A DNA stretch of 64,000 nt, from the NCBI GenBank assembly GCA_026120035.1, contig JALRME010000019.1, forward strand, positions 310,001 to 374,000, given 5' to 3'. Positions within the stretch are counted from its first letter, which is position 1. Each line of letters begins with the position of its first letter. A program made the translations under genes and the position numbers. Source of the stretch: Coleophoma eucalyptorum (Eukaryota; Ascomycota; Leotiomycetes; Helotiales; Dermateaceae). Below are positions 32,943-45,288 of this stretch, piece by piece. The notes under the pieces were generated by a model. The model saw only the letters and a list, made by a program, of their open reading frames with translations. It had not been told where the DNA came from and did no database searches.

Positions 32943-35900
32943 GTTGATGGGTGGACTCAAAGGGATTGAAGGGATTGAGACGGAGTGGAGGGGGAGTTCA
33001 GGTCGAGGAGAGTGGCTGTGATAGTCCTCCGCGTGTTGCGCTGCACTTTTTGCTGACCTTGAATGGAAAAGAGATATCGATGATGATATAAATTACGGCC
33101 GGGCGCAAGAACCAAGAATGCAGAAGTTCAGATAAAGTGGCTGTGCCGAGTTATGCTGTGGCGCATGCAATGCATTGAAAATCCAGGATGAGATCCTTTC
33201 AGGGTTCTCTCTGGGATCCACTGGTTTAGATTTCTCTTGAGCTACAGCTGAAACAGGAATATGCCTCAATGCCGTAACCCGAGGAGCTATGACTCGCCAT
33301 GGTAGTTGTCGGCAATTCTGTGCTTGGGCTTGGGGGTTCTTGTTCGACTTTTGGTTTGATTTTCGTCATGATGACCAGAACTGGTAACTTTTAGAATTTA
33401 GGGAAGAAAATTTGTCGGCTTGGGAGTTTGTCCTTTGCATTTGATGCTGAAGTCATCGACCTGAATGCAACATAAGGTGTTTCTGGAGAATAGGAGCTTT
33501 GCAATCGCTGCATGTCAAGCATGAAAAGCATTACAGTTCCTAATTTCAGATTAATTCCGTCTCTTGGCCCCTCCCCGGCTCTCTTCTCCCTGCTTGATCT
33601 CCATGTTTTTTCGTTCTTCAACCACGAACCTGGTCATACCATCCGAACAGCAAGTGAAGTCCTTCCATTATCCGCCGCAGATATATCCTAGCAATCAAGA
33701 CTGGATGGAACACAGCCGGATTCAGTGGCAAAATATTTGCTGAGGGAGCGACATGGTGATTTGAATTGGGTATTTGCTTTGTATATTGAAGACCTGGAGA
33801 CTTACGCATATCAACATGGCCTTTTCGAACAGCAAGTAACAAAACAAAATTCTAGATGGAGAAGTTGAAAAGATTCCATGAGGATCGCTTGAGCTTCAGC
33901 CATCTTATAGAATGCTCGAAGTAGTAAACTTCTCGGGATCGGAGCCATAACGGTCGATCTTAAGTGATCTTAAGTGCCTAAGGAGTATTTACTCCTAAAA
34001 TCCTACTTGTCATAATTAGGATTACTTGGGATCACGTTGAAGACACTAGGTGGTTCTTTGGCGACGGGTACAGTGCTGTACTCGTCCGCCCTCAAGGAGG
34101 TGGTCAAGGCGTTCGACTCGTTTTACGATGCTACTACTTGGATCACGGTTCTCTCTTCTAGAACTGCGAAAGCTTTTCATGGCTAATATACTGAAAGTCC
34201 TCTGCAAGCTCAGGTGTGGTAGTCTACGCACCTTAGGTAGTCGCTAAGTTGAGCAGAAGCCTGGTAACGAGTAGGCGTGCGCCAAGCCAGCAGTAAGTGG
34301 CCAACTCAACGTAATCAACAATGTACGATGTTTCAAGCCGAGTCTCTTAAGTGTAAATAACTCCTGCAGTTGATCGCAGAATACTCTCTGTCCCTTCTTC
34401 ATTGCCTGTGCTGACCAGATTATGCCTTGACTTGTCTTAATCCGAATACGACGTATACATGTGTACTGGCTTGTCCTATCCCACCCTTTTTCTGAGGCTT
34501 ATCGATTAGTGCGCCGACGCGACTCGACTCCGACTCCAGCTCCATGGTCGGCACGCTATGTCCCCCATTTATCTACACTGGAACTGCCCCATACTCGTTA
34601 AGGCTGACCCGTTATTAACGTCTTTTCCGCGTGCCCGAGAGCGGTGCAAAAACGGTGCCTGTGATCGACAAAAAGAGAGAGCTTGAAGTAGGGTGAAACT
34701 GATGTGGTATTGAGCAATGGGTGGGAGCGACCTCATTCATCCCATATACATTATTGTTGAGAAGTTCCTTATGCAAGCACTGAGACGGAAGCAGTATGCC
34801 TGCCTGCCAGCAAATAACACAAGCTCATGTTCCCCCGTCCACGGTCTCTCCCTGCACTCTACTCCCCGTGGCGCCAGTGTGGCTGTGGCTGTCAGCCACC
34901 TCCCTGGTAAAATGGTCACACTGACGGCGAAAACAGCGGACCAGTTCAGGTGAATGCTTTGAATGGTTCCTACGCATCGTATCACAAAGTGCAAAAGAGG
35001 ACTACGACGGATTGCCCTCCTTCCTTCCCCACTGACCTCTCTGGCATGAATCTTGGCAGGTGATCTGGAGGAGACAGGCTCTGACAGACTCTGACAAACT
35101 CTGCTAGACACCCAATCATGGCCTCACCTGCCTGCCCGTACCTGAATGATGCACCCCTGAGACGAGACGCCGGATGATGGGCGATGGCGACAGGTCTGCG
35201 TGCTTCGGCTTCATGTTAATGCCAGCAGACCAGCAGGGTCAGTTGCTAATCTCAGCGGCACCAAATCAAATCAATGCTCCAGTGCTGTCTAGTATGGAAG
35301 TACCTACTAGGGCCAGGCTGGCAGGTACTGTAAGTAGCTGAACACAGCACAGGTTGCCCGGTAGCTAGTTCCTGACAACCTGAAAGTACTCCCACCTATT
35401 CTCTCACCACGCGTTCTTCGCTCCCACCACTCGATGTTCCCGGCAACATAATGACAACAAGTTGATTGACCGAGTCTCACAAGCTACCTGTCACATTGTG
35501 GTTCCTTTTTGTGGCTCTCGTCATCTAAATCCTTTATTCACGCTTAATTTCTACCGACCAACGTCCCCACTCGGGCCTTTCGCGATTACACTCACCCCCC
35601 CAATAGTCGACGCTCTGCCTCTGAGAAACCTCCGATCTTCTCGAGCTGCGAGCAACAAAAGACCCACGATCCCTTCTTGTCAACAAAGTAAGACCTAGCA
35701 TAACACCGAAGACTTTTACGGTCCACCCGGCGCAACGGATCGTCGCTTGGCACTCCGATTCCGACCTCTTTGTTCGTACAAGAGTCCCCCGAGTCTCAAA
35801 CTCGTTGATCACTCAGGCTTGCGAGACACCTTTGACAACACAAGCGACGCGGCCTTCTTTTATGAGTCCGGTAACAAACTGTCCTCAGTATTTAAATTGT

Positions 35901-36039
35901 TGATGGAGTTTGGGTTTTAAAGCTTGAGGGCGCATACAGTTAGACGCGGGTAGCCCAGCAATTGGCGCAAGCATACAGCTAGAAGAAGTGTTGTCGTCGC
36001 CTTCTTTCGCAAGCTTCTCTTCATCGCGAGATAGCAAAA
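32943..36039. promoter_or_regulatory. 3.1-kb divergent upstream region, CBP4 / SKT5-like
   Basis: No gene supported. The Cbp4 promoter is at the left. The right 700 bases form a CT/CA-rich leader before the Skt5-like start. GATCTTAAGT occurs twice in tandem near 33957-33976. Open frames up to 124 codons (34737-35111, minus) show no family signal. Confidence 0.5.
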
Positions 36040-39000
36040 ATGGCATATGATCAGGGCTATTACCAACAACCTCAGCAGCGACCTTATGCTGGAAGAGGAG
36101 CTCCACGACCTGGACCGCCTCAGGGCTACAATCAGCCTCCCCCACCACAGCAGTACGCGCCACAACAGTACGACCAGTATGCCCAGGATGGCTACGGATA
36201 TGATGGATATAACAATGGCTATGCACAGGACGGCTATGGAAATGGAGGGTATCAAGATATGAACGATGGTCGAGGTGGCTACCAGAACGGCTATGGCCCA
36301 CAAGACCAAGGTTATCCACCACAGCAAGAGTACTATGATAACCAAGGAGGAATGCCTCAAGGTCGCGGTCGAGGGATGCCACCACCGAACAGAGGCATGC
36401 CATATGGTCGAGGAGGACCACAAAGACCACCAACTGCGGATGGAGCCCGGAGTGGCTTTGGTGCCAACAGAGGGTATCCTAACGGCGGCGGTCCAGGACC
36501 TGGAGGAAGAGGTGGTCGACCAGCGCCACTCGATCGTGCAGCAAGCTCTGATCCTGGGCGTGAGTTAGGATTTTTATTTCGAGTTTCATAAGTGCTAACT
36601 ACTTCACAGAGAAAGCTATGAGAAGGCCTCTAAAGACCCCGCCTATCTCACCAGAAACTTCCTCTTGGGACAATCCATTCCCTTCATTTCCAGGCGCAAA
36701 GAAGAAAACATCCGTATCAGAGGAGAAAAAAATAATAGAGAAGATGGCTGCTATGGATGTGAATGGAAGCGCGCCTTCTGGTCGCCCGAGGACGGCAGGA
36801 GGTAAAGGTAGCAGACCGTCAATGGATGACTACGGACGGCCTGTCAACGGCGGTAGGCCATCAGTGGATGACTACGGAAGGCCTCCCAATGGCGGTAGAC
36901 CATCAATGGATGATTACGGACGACCTTCTGTTGACAGCCAGAGAAGCCAGCCTACAGGCCAAGGACCACCACAAGGCTTTCCAGATCAAAGACGAGGCCC
37001 CCCACCAGTGAACAATTATGCGCCACCACGACAAGACAGCTTTGGACAATCAGGTTTCGCTCCTCCCGCTCGCAGTATGACCATGCCAAATGACCCCCAA
37101 TCACCACAACATCCACCTATAAACCACCGAAGACCAACATTGTCAATGGAAGATCCAGGACCAAGCGCTCCTTACAACGGTCCAATTGGTCGCAACATGC
37201 CTCCTCGGCCTTCAACAGCTAGTGGTATGAGACAGCAGCCTAACCGACCGCCTCCGCAACGAACATATCAAGGTCAACCTACTGTGGTGGAAGAATATCC
37301 TCCCGGAGACCAGTATGGCAATGGCAATGGCAATTATCAGGCTGGGAACATGCCTGTGCCTACGGAAGATCCCGCAAGACTCTCTGACTTTTACGATTCT
37401 TACTACGATCCTGCAGCTCAAAATCCGCAAGGTCAAGGTCCTCATCATGGAAGGACTCGATCTGATTTGTCTGAGATGCCAAACTTCGATGCACTGCCTG
37501 GAGGGCCGCACGGAGTTCCAAATCCTCAACAAGTACCGAATGGTTTCCCAAAGCAAGTCAAAAGTATGAAGTCTCAGCCGGATATGCGGGCTCGTGCTCA
37601 GCCCCAGGCCGCTGTGTTTGAGATGGCAAGCGATGTACCACCAATGCCTGACCAGTATCAGCAAGGCTATCAAGAAGATCCATATGGCCCTCAAGATGGA
37701 TATCACGCTCCAGTTTCCAACGCAAGAGGACCTCAGCCAGGATATGGTGGTTATGATGAACGCGCCGGACAAAATGCATACGATTTACCACCAAGAGGTG
37801 CTTCTCGCAATCAAGGCCCTAATAGTGCTCCCTTCCGTGGTCTTCCCAATGGACCTGCTCCTAGCGGTGGGTTCGTAGGTCTTCCGAATGGTCCCGCTTC
37901 CGGCAATGGATTTGTAGGTCTTCCGAACGGTCCCAACAACGGAGCTTTCCCAGGACCTCGATCAAATAGCTTGCAGAATAAGCAAGCACCTCCCAATGGA
38001 GACATGTTACCTTCTCATCCACCACCTGTCCGTGCTGGATTAACGAATAACCCTAATTTTAATATGGCTAACAGCAAGCCACCCCCAGTCCGCAATTACA
38101 ACGGGATCGGTCAGCAATCACTGCCACTCAGTCAACCTCAACAGCAAGTCCAACAAGCACAGCCAGTGGCTGCCCCTCAAGTAGTAGCAGCTGCTGCTGC
38201 ACCACCTGCGCCTATCACGCCAGAGGAGCTTGAGCGACTGCGGGCGCAAGTGAAGGCGAATCCAAATGGTGGCCAAGAAACCCATCTTCTTCTTGCACGG
38301 AAGTTGGTGGAGGCATCTGATGTTCTCGTGGCTAAAATTCCTGAACAAAGAGCACGGAATAAGGCTCGAGAAAAGTATATCTTTGATGCGCACAAAATCT
38401 TGAAAAAGCTTGTTCAAGCACAAAATACCGATGCTATGTTCTATCTTGCTGATTGTTATGGCCGTGGAGCTTTGGGTCTGGAGACTGACAACAAGGAAGC
38501 TTTCACGCTCTATCAGTCAGCTGCAAAGGCCGGAAATGCAGCGGCTGCCTATCGAACAGCTGTATGTTGTGAACTTGGAAACGAAGAGGGTGGCGGTACT
38601 CGTAAGGATCCATTGAAGGCTATTCAGTGGTACAAGCGTGCCGCAACTCTAGGCGATACCCCTGCTATGTACAAGATGGGCATGATCCAACTCAAGGGCT
38701 TACTTGGCCAACCAAAGAATCCTCGGGAAGCGGTAGGTTGGCTGAAGCGGGCTGCTGAAAGAGCGGATAGTGAAAATCCTCACGCTTTGCATGAGTTGGG
38801 TCTTCTATATGAATCTCCGCAGTCCAACGAGACTTCTGTCGTTCGTGATGAAGCATATTCATTCTCCCTCTTCCAGCAGGCAGCCGATCTTGGGTACAAG
38901 TTTTCGCAGTTTAGACTTGGATGTGCTTACGAATACGGACTATTCAGTTGCCCTATCGATCCTAGGCAGAGTATCATGTGGTACTCGCGCGCAGCCGTGC

Positions 39001-39403
39001 AGGAAGAACATCAGAGTGAGTTGGCACTTAGTGGATGGTATTTGACCGGAAGCGAGGGAGTACTTCAACAAAGTGATACCGAGGCATATCTATGGGCCCG
39101 CAAAGCAGCTATGGCAGGATTAGCAAAGGCAGAGTATGCTATGGGATACTTCACAGAAGTGGGTATAGGAGCACCAGGTAACCTGGAGGATGCTAAGAGA
39201 TGGTACTGGAGAGCAGCTGGTAAGTCACCATGGAAACTTCTGAGATGAAATACTGATGTATACTTAAAGCGCAAAACTTCCCCAAAGCTCGTGAGCGCCT
39301 TGAAGATCTGAAGAAGGGTGGAAAGCAAGGACCCAAAGCGCGTGAGCGCATCTCTCGATCCAAGATCGGAAAGCAAAACGAGGGTGAGTGTGTTGTCATG
39401 TGA
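36040..39403 (+). CDS. Skt5/Chs4-like chitin synthase regulator with Sel1 repeats and CAAX box
   Basis: Three exons: 36040-36559, 36610-39219, 39270-39403; 1087 residues. Residues 1 to about 750 are low complexity, rich in Pro, Gln, Gly, Tyr and Asn. They include three 14-residue repeats of type RPSMDDYGRPVNGG (about 241-283) and repeats of VGLPNGPASGNGF (about 583-622). From about 750 comes ITPEELERLRAQVKANPNGG, then Sel1 repeats to about 1045, such as AMFYLADCYGRGALGLETDN, AIQWYKRAATLGDTPAMYKM and LGYKFSQFRLGCAYEYGLF. The C-terminus ends CVVM, a farnesylation CAAX box as in yeast Skt5/Chs4 (CVIM). Skt5 activates chitin synthase III and anchors it at septins and growing sites. The long disordered N-terminus is typical of filamentous fungal homologues. 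Confidence 0.92.
36811..36935 (+). repeat. 42-base tandem repeat inside the Skt5-like gene
   Basis: Three in-frame copies of a 42-base unit encoding RPSMDDYGRPxNGG, the last one incomplete. The copies differ mostly at third positions, so they are not recent. Confidence 0.8.
37836..37950 (+). repeat. 45-base tandem repeat inside the Skt5-like gene
   Basis: Three in-frame units encoding GLPNGP followed by Ala/Ser/Gly/Asn-rich spacers (GLPNGPAPSGGFV, GLPNGPASGNGFV, GLPNGPNNGAF). Confidence 0.75.
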
Positions 39404-40588
39404 ACATTGTTATTACTTGCCTTCATTGCTTGTTTTTACTTGTTATGCCTATGTCTTGCGCGCTCAGTATTTTTGTCTGTTGGTCATTTGCTTCTGCATG
39501 CATGCTTGTTTGCGAAAATGAAGATCAATGATAATGACGTGTTCTTGTGTTGCGCGTAAAGGCACCAAACAAATGACGACAGTTTTCGGTGCAGTATGAC
39601 CTACGGTTGGATGGGAAGATGGAATATGATTGCCGAAGAAGGGGCTGGAACCCGAAGGATATGGATAAAGCGATACCTTTCCACCAAATCATGAAATGAT
39701 TTTGGACAAAGGATGCGTACTCATATATGATTGATGGAGATACGTTAACATCAATGGGTTGAAGGAGACGACGGGATCGGTTCCCTTGGTTGTGCTTGCC
39801 TATTCTACCTCGTCTATGGACAGAATACCATGGATGGAATGGGACGGTATGGAGTTTTTTGTTTGAAAAGGGTTGGGGTTTTTTCGGTAGGATGGGTGGC
39901 ATCAGGTGCTTTATCTATGTTGATCCATCTGGATTGTGCATGTATGTCGATGTATAAATATCTACGGTCCCTTCTGGGTGTGCCTAGAGCCAGCCTAGGA
40001 TCAGGAAAGAGAATAGGAATGAAGAGATATAATATGCCAAAGTTCATCTAACTAAAACTATGCTGTAATGTTTGCAAAGTCTAGTCGTGCAAGCTTCTTT
40101 TCTTCTTCTGCGAATATGACTGCTACCAAGATAATTCTGTTGTGATAGAAGTCAGTATGCAAGATACTTTGCCGCTTTTGTATCAACTGAACATGGCAAG
40201 ATGCATAAGATACATTTTGTATGGTTCTTGTCTAGAACAACGTCTAACAAACTCTCTGCAGAACCTTGTCTTCATAGCGCTGTCTCATGTCCTCTGGATC
40301 GGAAAGACATCCATGTCAAGGACTTTCTTGCACGGAAAGGGTAAGCTTAATAAAGAGCTTGGGTTCACCTCGTTGACTTTGCTTATTGCCATGTCCAGAT
40401 ACAAAAGTATCACTAACAACCAAGGAATGAATGAGGAACAATGCGTGATTTGATTGCTTAAGAGGATAGAGAGACCCAGTCCTCGGCTATGCTTTTTTCA
40501 CTATATGCAGATTGGTGACTTTCATTTTATGATCCGTGTATTGAAAGATTTTGTAGATACTTTTTATTTTTGAGGTCATAGATTCTAT
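39404..40588. other. convergent intergenic region, SKT5-like / ankyrin-BTB
   Basis: 3' flanks of convergent genes. A GT...AG pair spanning 39384-39559 could create an alternative last exon for the Skt5-like gene ending near 39598. No other gene supported. Confidence 0.45.
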
Positions 40589-42631
40589 TTATGCGTCTAA
40601 TTTTAGTTTTTCTAGAAGAGTATCGATCTTACCCAATAAAACCTGATAATTGATAGCATCGGCAGCGAATTCATCACCGGCAATTTCTCCATCCAAGGTT
40701 CGGATCTCGCCATTCATGAAAGGGCCTGCGGTCGCATTCATAACGATGCCCTCGTCATTGGGCCCTTCATCCTTCTTCTCGTCACTAGATGTAGCGATGG
40801 CTTGCGCAGCCTCTGCATTGATCTCGCCATTTTCATCCATCATATCTTCCAAACCAGAGTCCTCGAATCGGAGACGGAAACGCTCAGAGAGGTAATAACG
40901 AATACTACGTAGATGTTAGTCAAGCTCAGCAGTGAAATCAAATGAAACGTACTCATCAAGTAATTCAATACTGTCAGTCTCCTGTCTCTTTTGAATTCGT
41001 TCGGCACTCTCTTTGATCAATTCTTCGAACTCCTCTTCGTCAATATAGTCCTCAAGCCTATAGGCAAGATATCTTGCACTAAATTCTTCCAGTCTTTGAA
41101 CCCGAGTGATCCAACCAGCTCGTATCACATCATATACATTAATTGGCTCCATCTCTACCTCGTCGCCTGACTCGGTATGCGTACGGTCAACTAAAACGCT
41201 ACCACCTCCTGTACCGAGGGTACTAATGGCAACCGCCGCTTTGGCTTTCAGCTTATCAATGAAGAGCATATCCGCCGCGAATAGAACATCGATTGCTAGA
41301 TCGAGAGGAATATCCGCCTTCTCGGTATATAAAAACTGTAAGACAATCTCCAGGACGGCGGGCGAACAGTCGACGTGGATTATATGTAGGTGTTCAGTAA
41401 GTTGTGCTTCTTGGAATTGTGATGCAAACATGGTCTGGAAATATTCTGATCGAAGAAGCATGGCACGGTGGGCAGGGAAAAGTACAGATTGCCTTGGTTT
41501 TCGAGTCTTTGACGGCGAGCGTGAGGATTCAGAGGGTCCTATAGGGATTCCATTGAGGGGGCCTGGTGTGTTTCTAATCTTTGGCGTTTCTTGGCCAGAA
41601 GAAAGTTCGTCCTCTTGGTCGATTTCTTCATCTGCCCGAAGCAGCACATCTGCAAAAATGCCATTATCTTGATTCCATTTCACATCTTGGACTTTAGATG
41701 TATCAACATCCACCTTGAACTTAAGGACATTTTTATGGAACCATTCTTCAACCTGGTCTCGGCCTCTTGTTACCTCGTCCTGATGCCGCTGTCTTGCTAT
41801 CCGTCTATCACTGCCAGAAAGTAGTCCCTCCCAAAGCGACTCGATTTCCAGTTGTTTGCTGACTTTATCGATTCCTGTCAGAATTTCCTCCTCTGTCACA
41901 AAACTTTTGGAACTCAGCCCCAAATCTGATGGTACCTCTCCCAGGTAAAGATACCGCACCGCAATCTGAAACGCCTCTGCTGGTATAGAACTTGCCAGTC
42001 TCCAGACCTTCGTTTCCGGTGCTGCTGACAACTTCTTCTTGAAATATGGCGACCGTGCCGACAATACAAATTTATGGAGGTTCCAAGAATCGGATGCTGC
42101 AGTGAGTGTAATGTCTGACGTCGTCGGTGTCTGCCGCGTGAGCAAAGAGGTGATGTGTGAGGCAAGAGGTTGGAGGGGATCGGTGCTTTTCGAGTAGTCG
42201 TATTGTAGAAGCAGATTGCGGATGCGGTTGTTCAATGCATTGTATAGGCATCGTTCGCCTTGAAAAGTATCTCTCTCACAGAGTGCACCAGATTCAAGGA
42301 GTAATCGTACAACCTCATAATGTCCGCAAAGACTCGCCTAGGGGCATTAGCGGTCAGTTCTGGGTACCGCAAGCAGTGCTCGTACTTAGATGGTGAGGCT
42401 CACCAAGATCAAGGGCGTATAATCAAAATGATCTCTTGCATTAATATTCACGCCGGTTCCAATTGCTTCCTGACAGCCCTTCAAATCCCCAATGCGACAA
42501 GCAACACATAGCTTCTGGAATTCTTCGCTGACGTCGAGGGGCGAGTCGTCTCTAAGAACCCCACTCTGGATGAGTTGATGCTCGTCCTTGAGCTGCACCT
42601 CCAGCTGATCCTTTCTTTTGATGTCTCCCAT
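40589..42631 (-). CDS. ankyrin and double BTB/POZ domain protein
   Basis: Three exons (minus): 42631-42404, 42337-40953, 40904-40589; 642 residues. Ankyrin repeats span about 39-110 (FQKLCVACRIGDLKGCQEAI, then HFDYTPLILASLCGHYEVVR across intron 1). BTB1 lies about 145-215 (LTAASDSWNLHKFVLSARSP). BTB2 lies about 297-450, with an insertion rich in Ser/Pro between FADVLLRAD and LFPAHRAMLLRSEYFQTMF. The arrangement matches animal ABTB1 and fission yeast Btb3, likely substrate adaptors of Cullin-3 ubiquitin ligases; the Cul3 role is inference. The C-terminus is acidic and ends in a Leu-rich helix (INYQVLLGKIDTLLEKLKLD). The gene is divergent from the NIMA kinase, with 373 bases between starts. Confidence 0.9.
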
Positions 42632-43004
42632 TGTAATTATCTTCCTTGACTGCCCAGCAGCCGAATCAATCCTGCGTTATGTGAACAACAGAGACTGAAA
42701 GAAGCGGATGTGGTGGGAAAAAGGTGGGCTGTGGCAACTACTGTAATCGCTTCTCGATAAGAAAGCTGTAAACCCCGAAAACGCCGATAACGTCGTTGCT
42801 GTGGCAGCACCTTCCAAGCGAGGACAACAGACCTCGATGCAGAAGACAAGCATTCTGAGAATTAACTTCAGCTATCAACGACAAAACAAGATTCGACAAC
42901 AAACTTTCCACCGAAAGACGCCAGTACGACACCCGCTCATGGACCTTCATCTTGCACACTCTTAGCAGTCAACAACAATACCAAGCAATACAAAGTGCAA
43001 AAAT
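42632..43004. promoter_or_regulatory. shared divergent upstream region, ankyrin-BTB / NIMA kinase
   Basis: Only 373 bases separate the two start codons, so both promoters overlap here. No gene seen. Confidence 0.45.
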
Positions 43005-45288
43005 ATGACGGAAGGTGAGAGATATGAGGTGCTGGAGAAGATAGGTATGTGCTACGTGAGAAGTCGTTCGCGCGCGACCTAACTGAGTTTAGGACATGGT
43101 TCCTTTGGAATTATTCGGAAAGTGCGCAGGAAGCAGGATGGCCAGGTCTTGTGTCGCAAGGAGATCAATTATGTGCGTATGTCGCAGAAAGAGAGGGAGC
43201 AACTACACGCCGAGTTCGCGATCTTATCATCTCTTCGCCATCCCAACATCGTCGGCTACTATCACCGAGAACATTTGAAATCGAGCCAAGATCTGCATCT
43301 TTATATGGAATACTGTGGGAATGGTGACCTTGGTCGCGTTATCAAGGACTTGCAGGTCAAGAAGCAGTATGCTGAGGAGGGTTTCGTATGGAGCATGTTT
43401 GCTCAGCTCGTCACTGCTCTATACAGATGTCATTATGGAATTGATCCACCAGAGGTGGGGAGTAATGTAATGGGGCTTGGAAACTCTGCCAAGCCAAAAC
43501 AACCAGCTGGAGGTGTTATGATCTTGCATCGTGATCTTAAGCCTGAGAATGGTACGTTGCTCGCCAATATTTAAGTCGTCGCTAACATACGTAGTGTTCT
43601 TGGGCGAGGATAACTCTGTCAAATTGGGTGATTTTGGTCTCTCCAAGATTATGCAATCGCATGATTTTGCATCAACATATGTTGGTACTCCTTTCTACAT
43701 GTCACCAGAAATATGCGCCGCAGAGAGATATACCTTAAAGTCCGATATTTGGTCTTTAGGTTGTATCATCTACGAACTTTGTGCACGAGAGCCTCCTTTC
43801 AACGCCAAATCGCACTTTCAACTGGTCCAGAAAATCAAGGAGGGAAAGGTGGCACAGATCCCAAGTGTATACTCGCCAGAACTCATGGCGGTTATCAAGG
43901 ACTGTTTAAAAGTCAACCCAGATCGTCGACCAGACACAGCTCATCTGCTCAACCTACCAGTTGTTAAGCTGATGAGGAAGGAGAAGGAGGTAGTGGAGCT
44001 AGGAAGAATTCTGAAGACTAAGGAAGAGACTACCATGCACAGGCTGAGAGAAGCGGAGGCAAGATTGCAGCATCTTGATACCGAGCGAACACAGATGCGA
44101 TCCGAAATCGAAGCAACTGTCAGACGAGAGTGGGAGGTTAAGGCTCGACTCGAGATCGATCGTATCGTTCAATTGGAAATCGAAAAGCTGCAGAAGAAAT
44201 ATGACGCTGAAGTAAGAGAAAAGGTGGATGCCGAGTTGAAGAAGTCAACTCAAAGCGCGTCATCCTTCAAGTTCGCAACTTCAATAGATCAGGACGATAT
44301 CCCCAAGTCATCTGTCAGTACATGTGCAGATGAAGATTTCCCATCGTCGACAGACTTGACGAGTCTTTCAATTGAGTCTCCGGAACCTTCAAAGGCTCTG
44401 AAGAAGAGTACCCGAACTCCTTTCGGTCGGGCGCAGACCATGTTTGCTGGAGGACAAGGAACACCAATGGACATTGAAATGGCAGAGCCATCACCAATGT
44501 CAATCGCCTCGCTTTCCCTGTCTCCCCGTCGAACTGGAACTGGGAAACCCTTTAGCTCTGGGCGTAACATCTTTGCAGCAGCTGGTGCTGAGCGCTGGCA
44601 ACCAACCTTAATTAATTCCGATGATGATGAGGACGATGACGACATTTTGCCTCCACCCTCACCAACAAGGCCAAAGACGTCGAAGAATCCTTTCAAGTCC
44701 AACGGTACAACAAGACCACCTTTGCTGTCTCAGAAGACTGCGCCAGTCCAGAAGCTCCATAGCCAACTACATATTGCCAAGACAGCCACGGCACCAAATT
44801 TACCAACACTTACGAATCCGCCAGATCTTCGACCACAGCCGAGCAACGGCGCTTTGAGAGAACGAAGCTCATCGCCAAATCGTCGTTTGTCGAAGATTCC
44901 GTCGTCGACTAACCTGCTTGCGCATGAAAATGGTGTACTCTCATCTCCAAACAGAAAGACATCGCTCACCAAAACCAAGGTTACTGTGACGAGCAGAAGC
45001 GCTGATAGCAGCGAGAGCGAACTCAGCAAGGTCGCAATCAAGAACAATTTGGCCATCAAGTCGGGATCTGGGCCCAAAGGAAGAACCCTAGTCGAATTGG
45101 CACAGGCTCGTGCAGGAGGCAGATATTTGGGTGAAGACGATCCGAACAGAAGTCCCCAAGCAAAGGGCAGAGCCTTCGCAGCAAGGATGCGAGACGCGGA
45201 GCGAGATGCACCAGCCATGTGGGATCCAGAGAGGGATGAAATGCCAAGTCCTTTTCTTATTCGACAACGGCCGATGCGAAGGCTATAA
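43005..45288 (+). CDS. nimA: NIMA-family (NEK) mitotic serine/threonine kinase
   Basis: Three exons: 43005-43044, 43093-43551, 43595-45288; the second intron is only 43 nt and splits HRDLKPEN/VFLG. Protein 730 residues. The N-terminal kinase domain has the Gly loop GHGSFG (14-19), Lys36 (VLCRKEINYV), the HRDLKPEN catalytic loop (159-166), DFGLSK (179-184) and the activation segment TYVGTPFYMSPE, with Thr198 at the position of the NIMA activating Thr199. An insert between RCHYG and the catalytic loop is typical of fungal NIMA. A coiled coil follows (about 285-390), then a Ser/Thr/Pro-rich tail with PEST-like acidic stretches (NSDDDEDDDDILPPPSPTRP). NIMA drives mitotic entry and chromatin condensation in Aspergillus and is destroyed at mitotic exit. 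Confidence 0.95.

Noticed and set aside
34737..35111. 124-codon minus-strand frame upstream of the Skt5-like gene
   Set aside because: No motif, no splice partners, no signal of a known family; composition looks random.
35885..36433. Two long minus-strand open frames (182 and 168 codons)
   Set aside because: They are antisense shadows of the Gln/Pro/Gly-rich first exon of the Skt5-like gene and have no family features.
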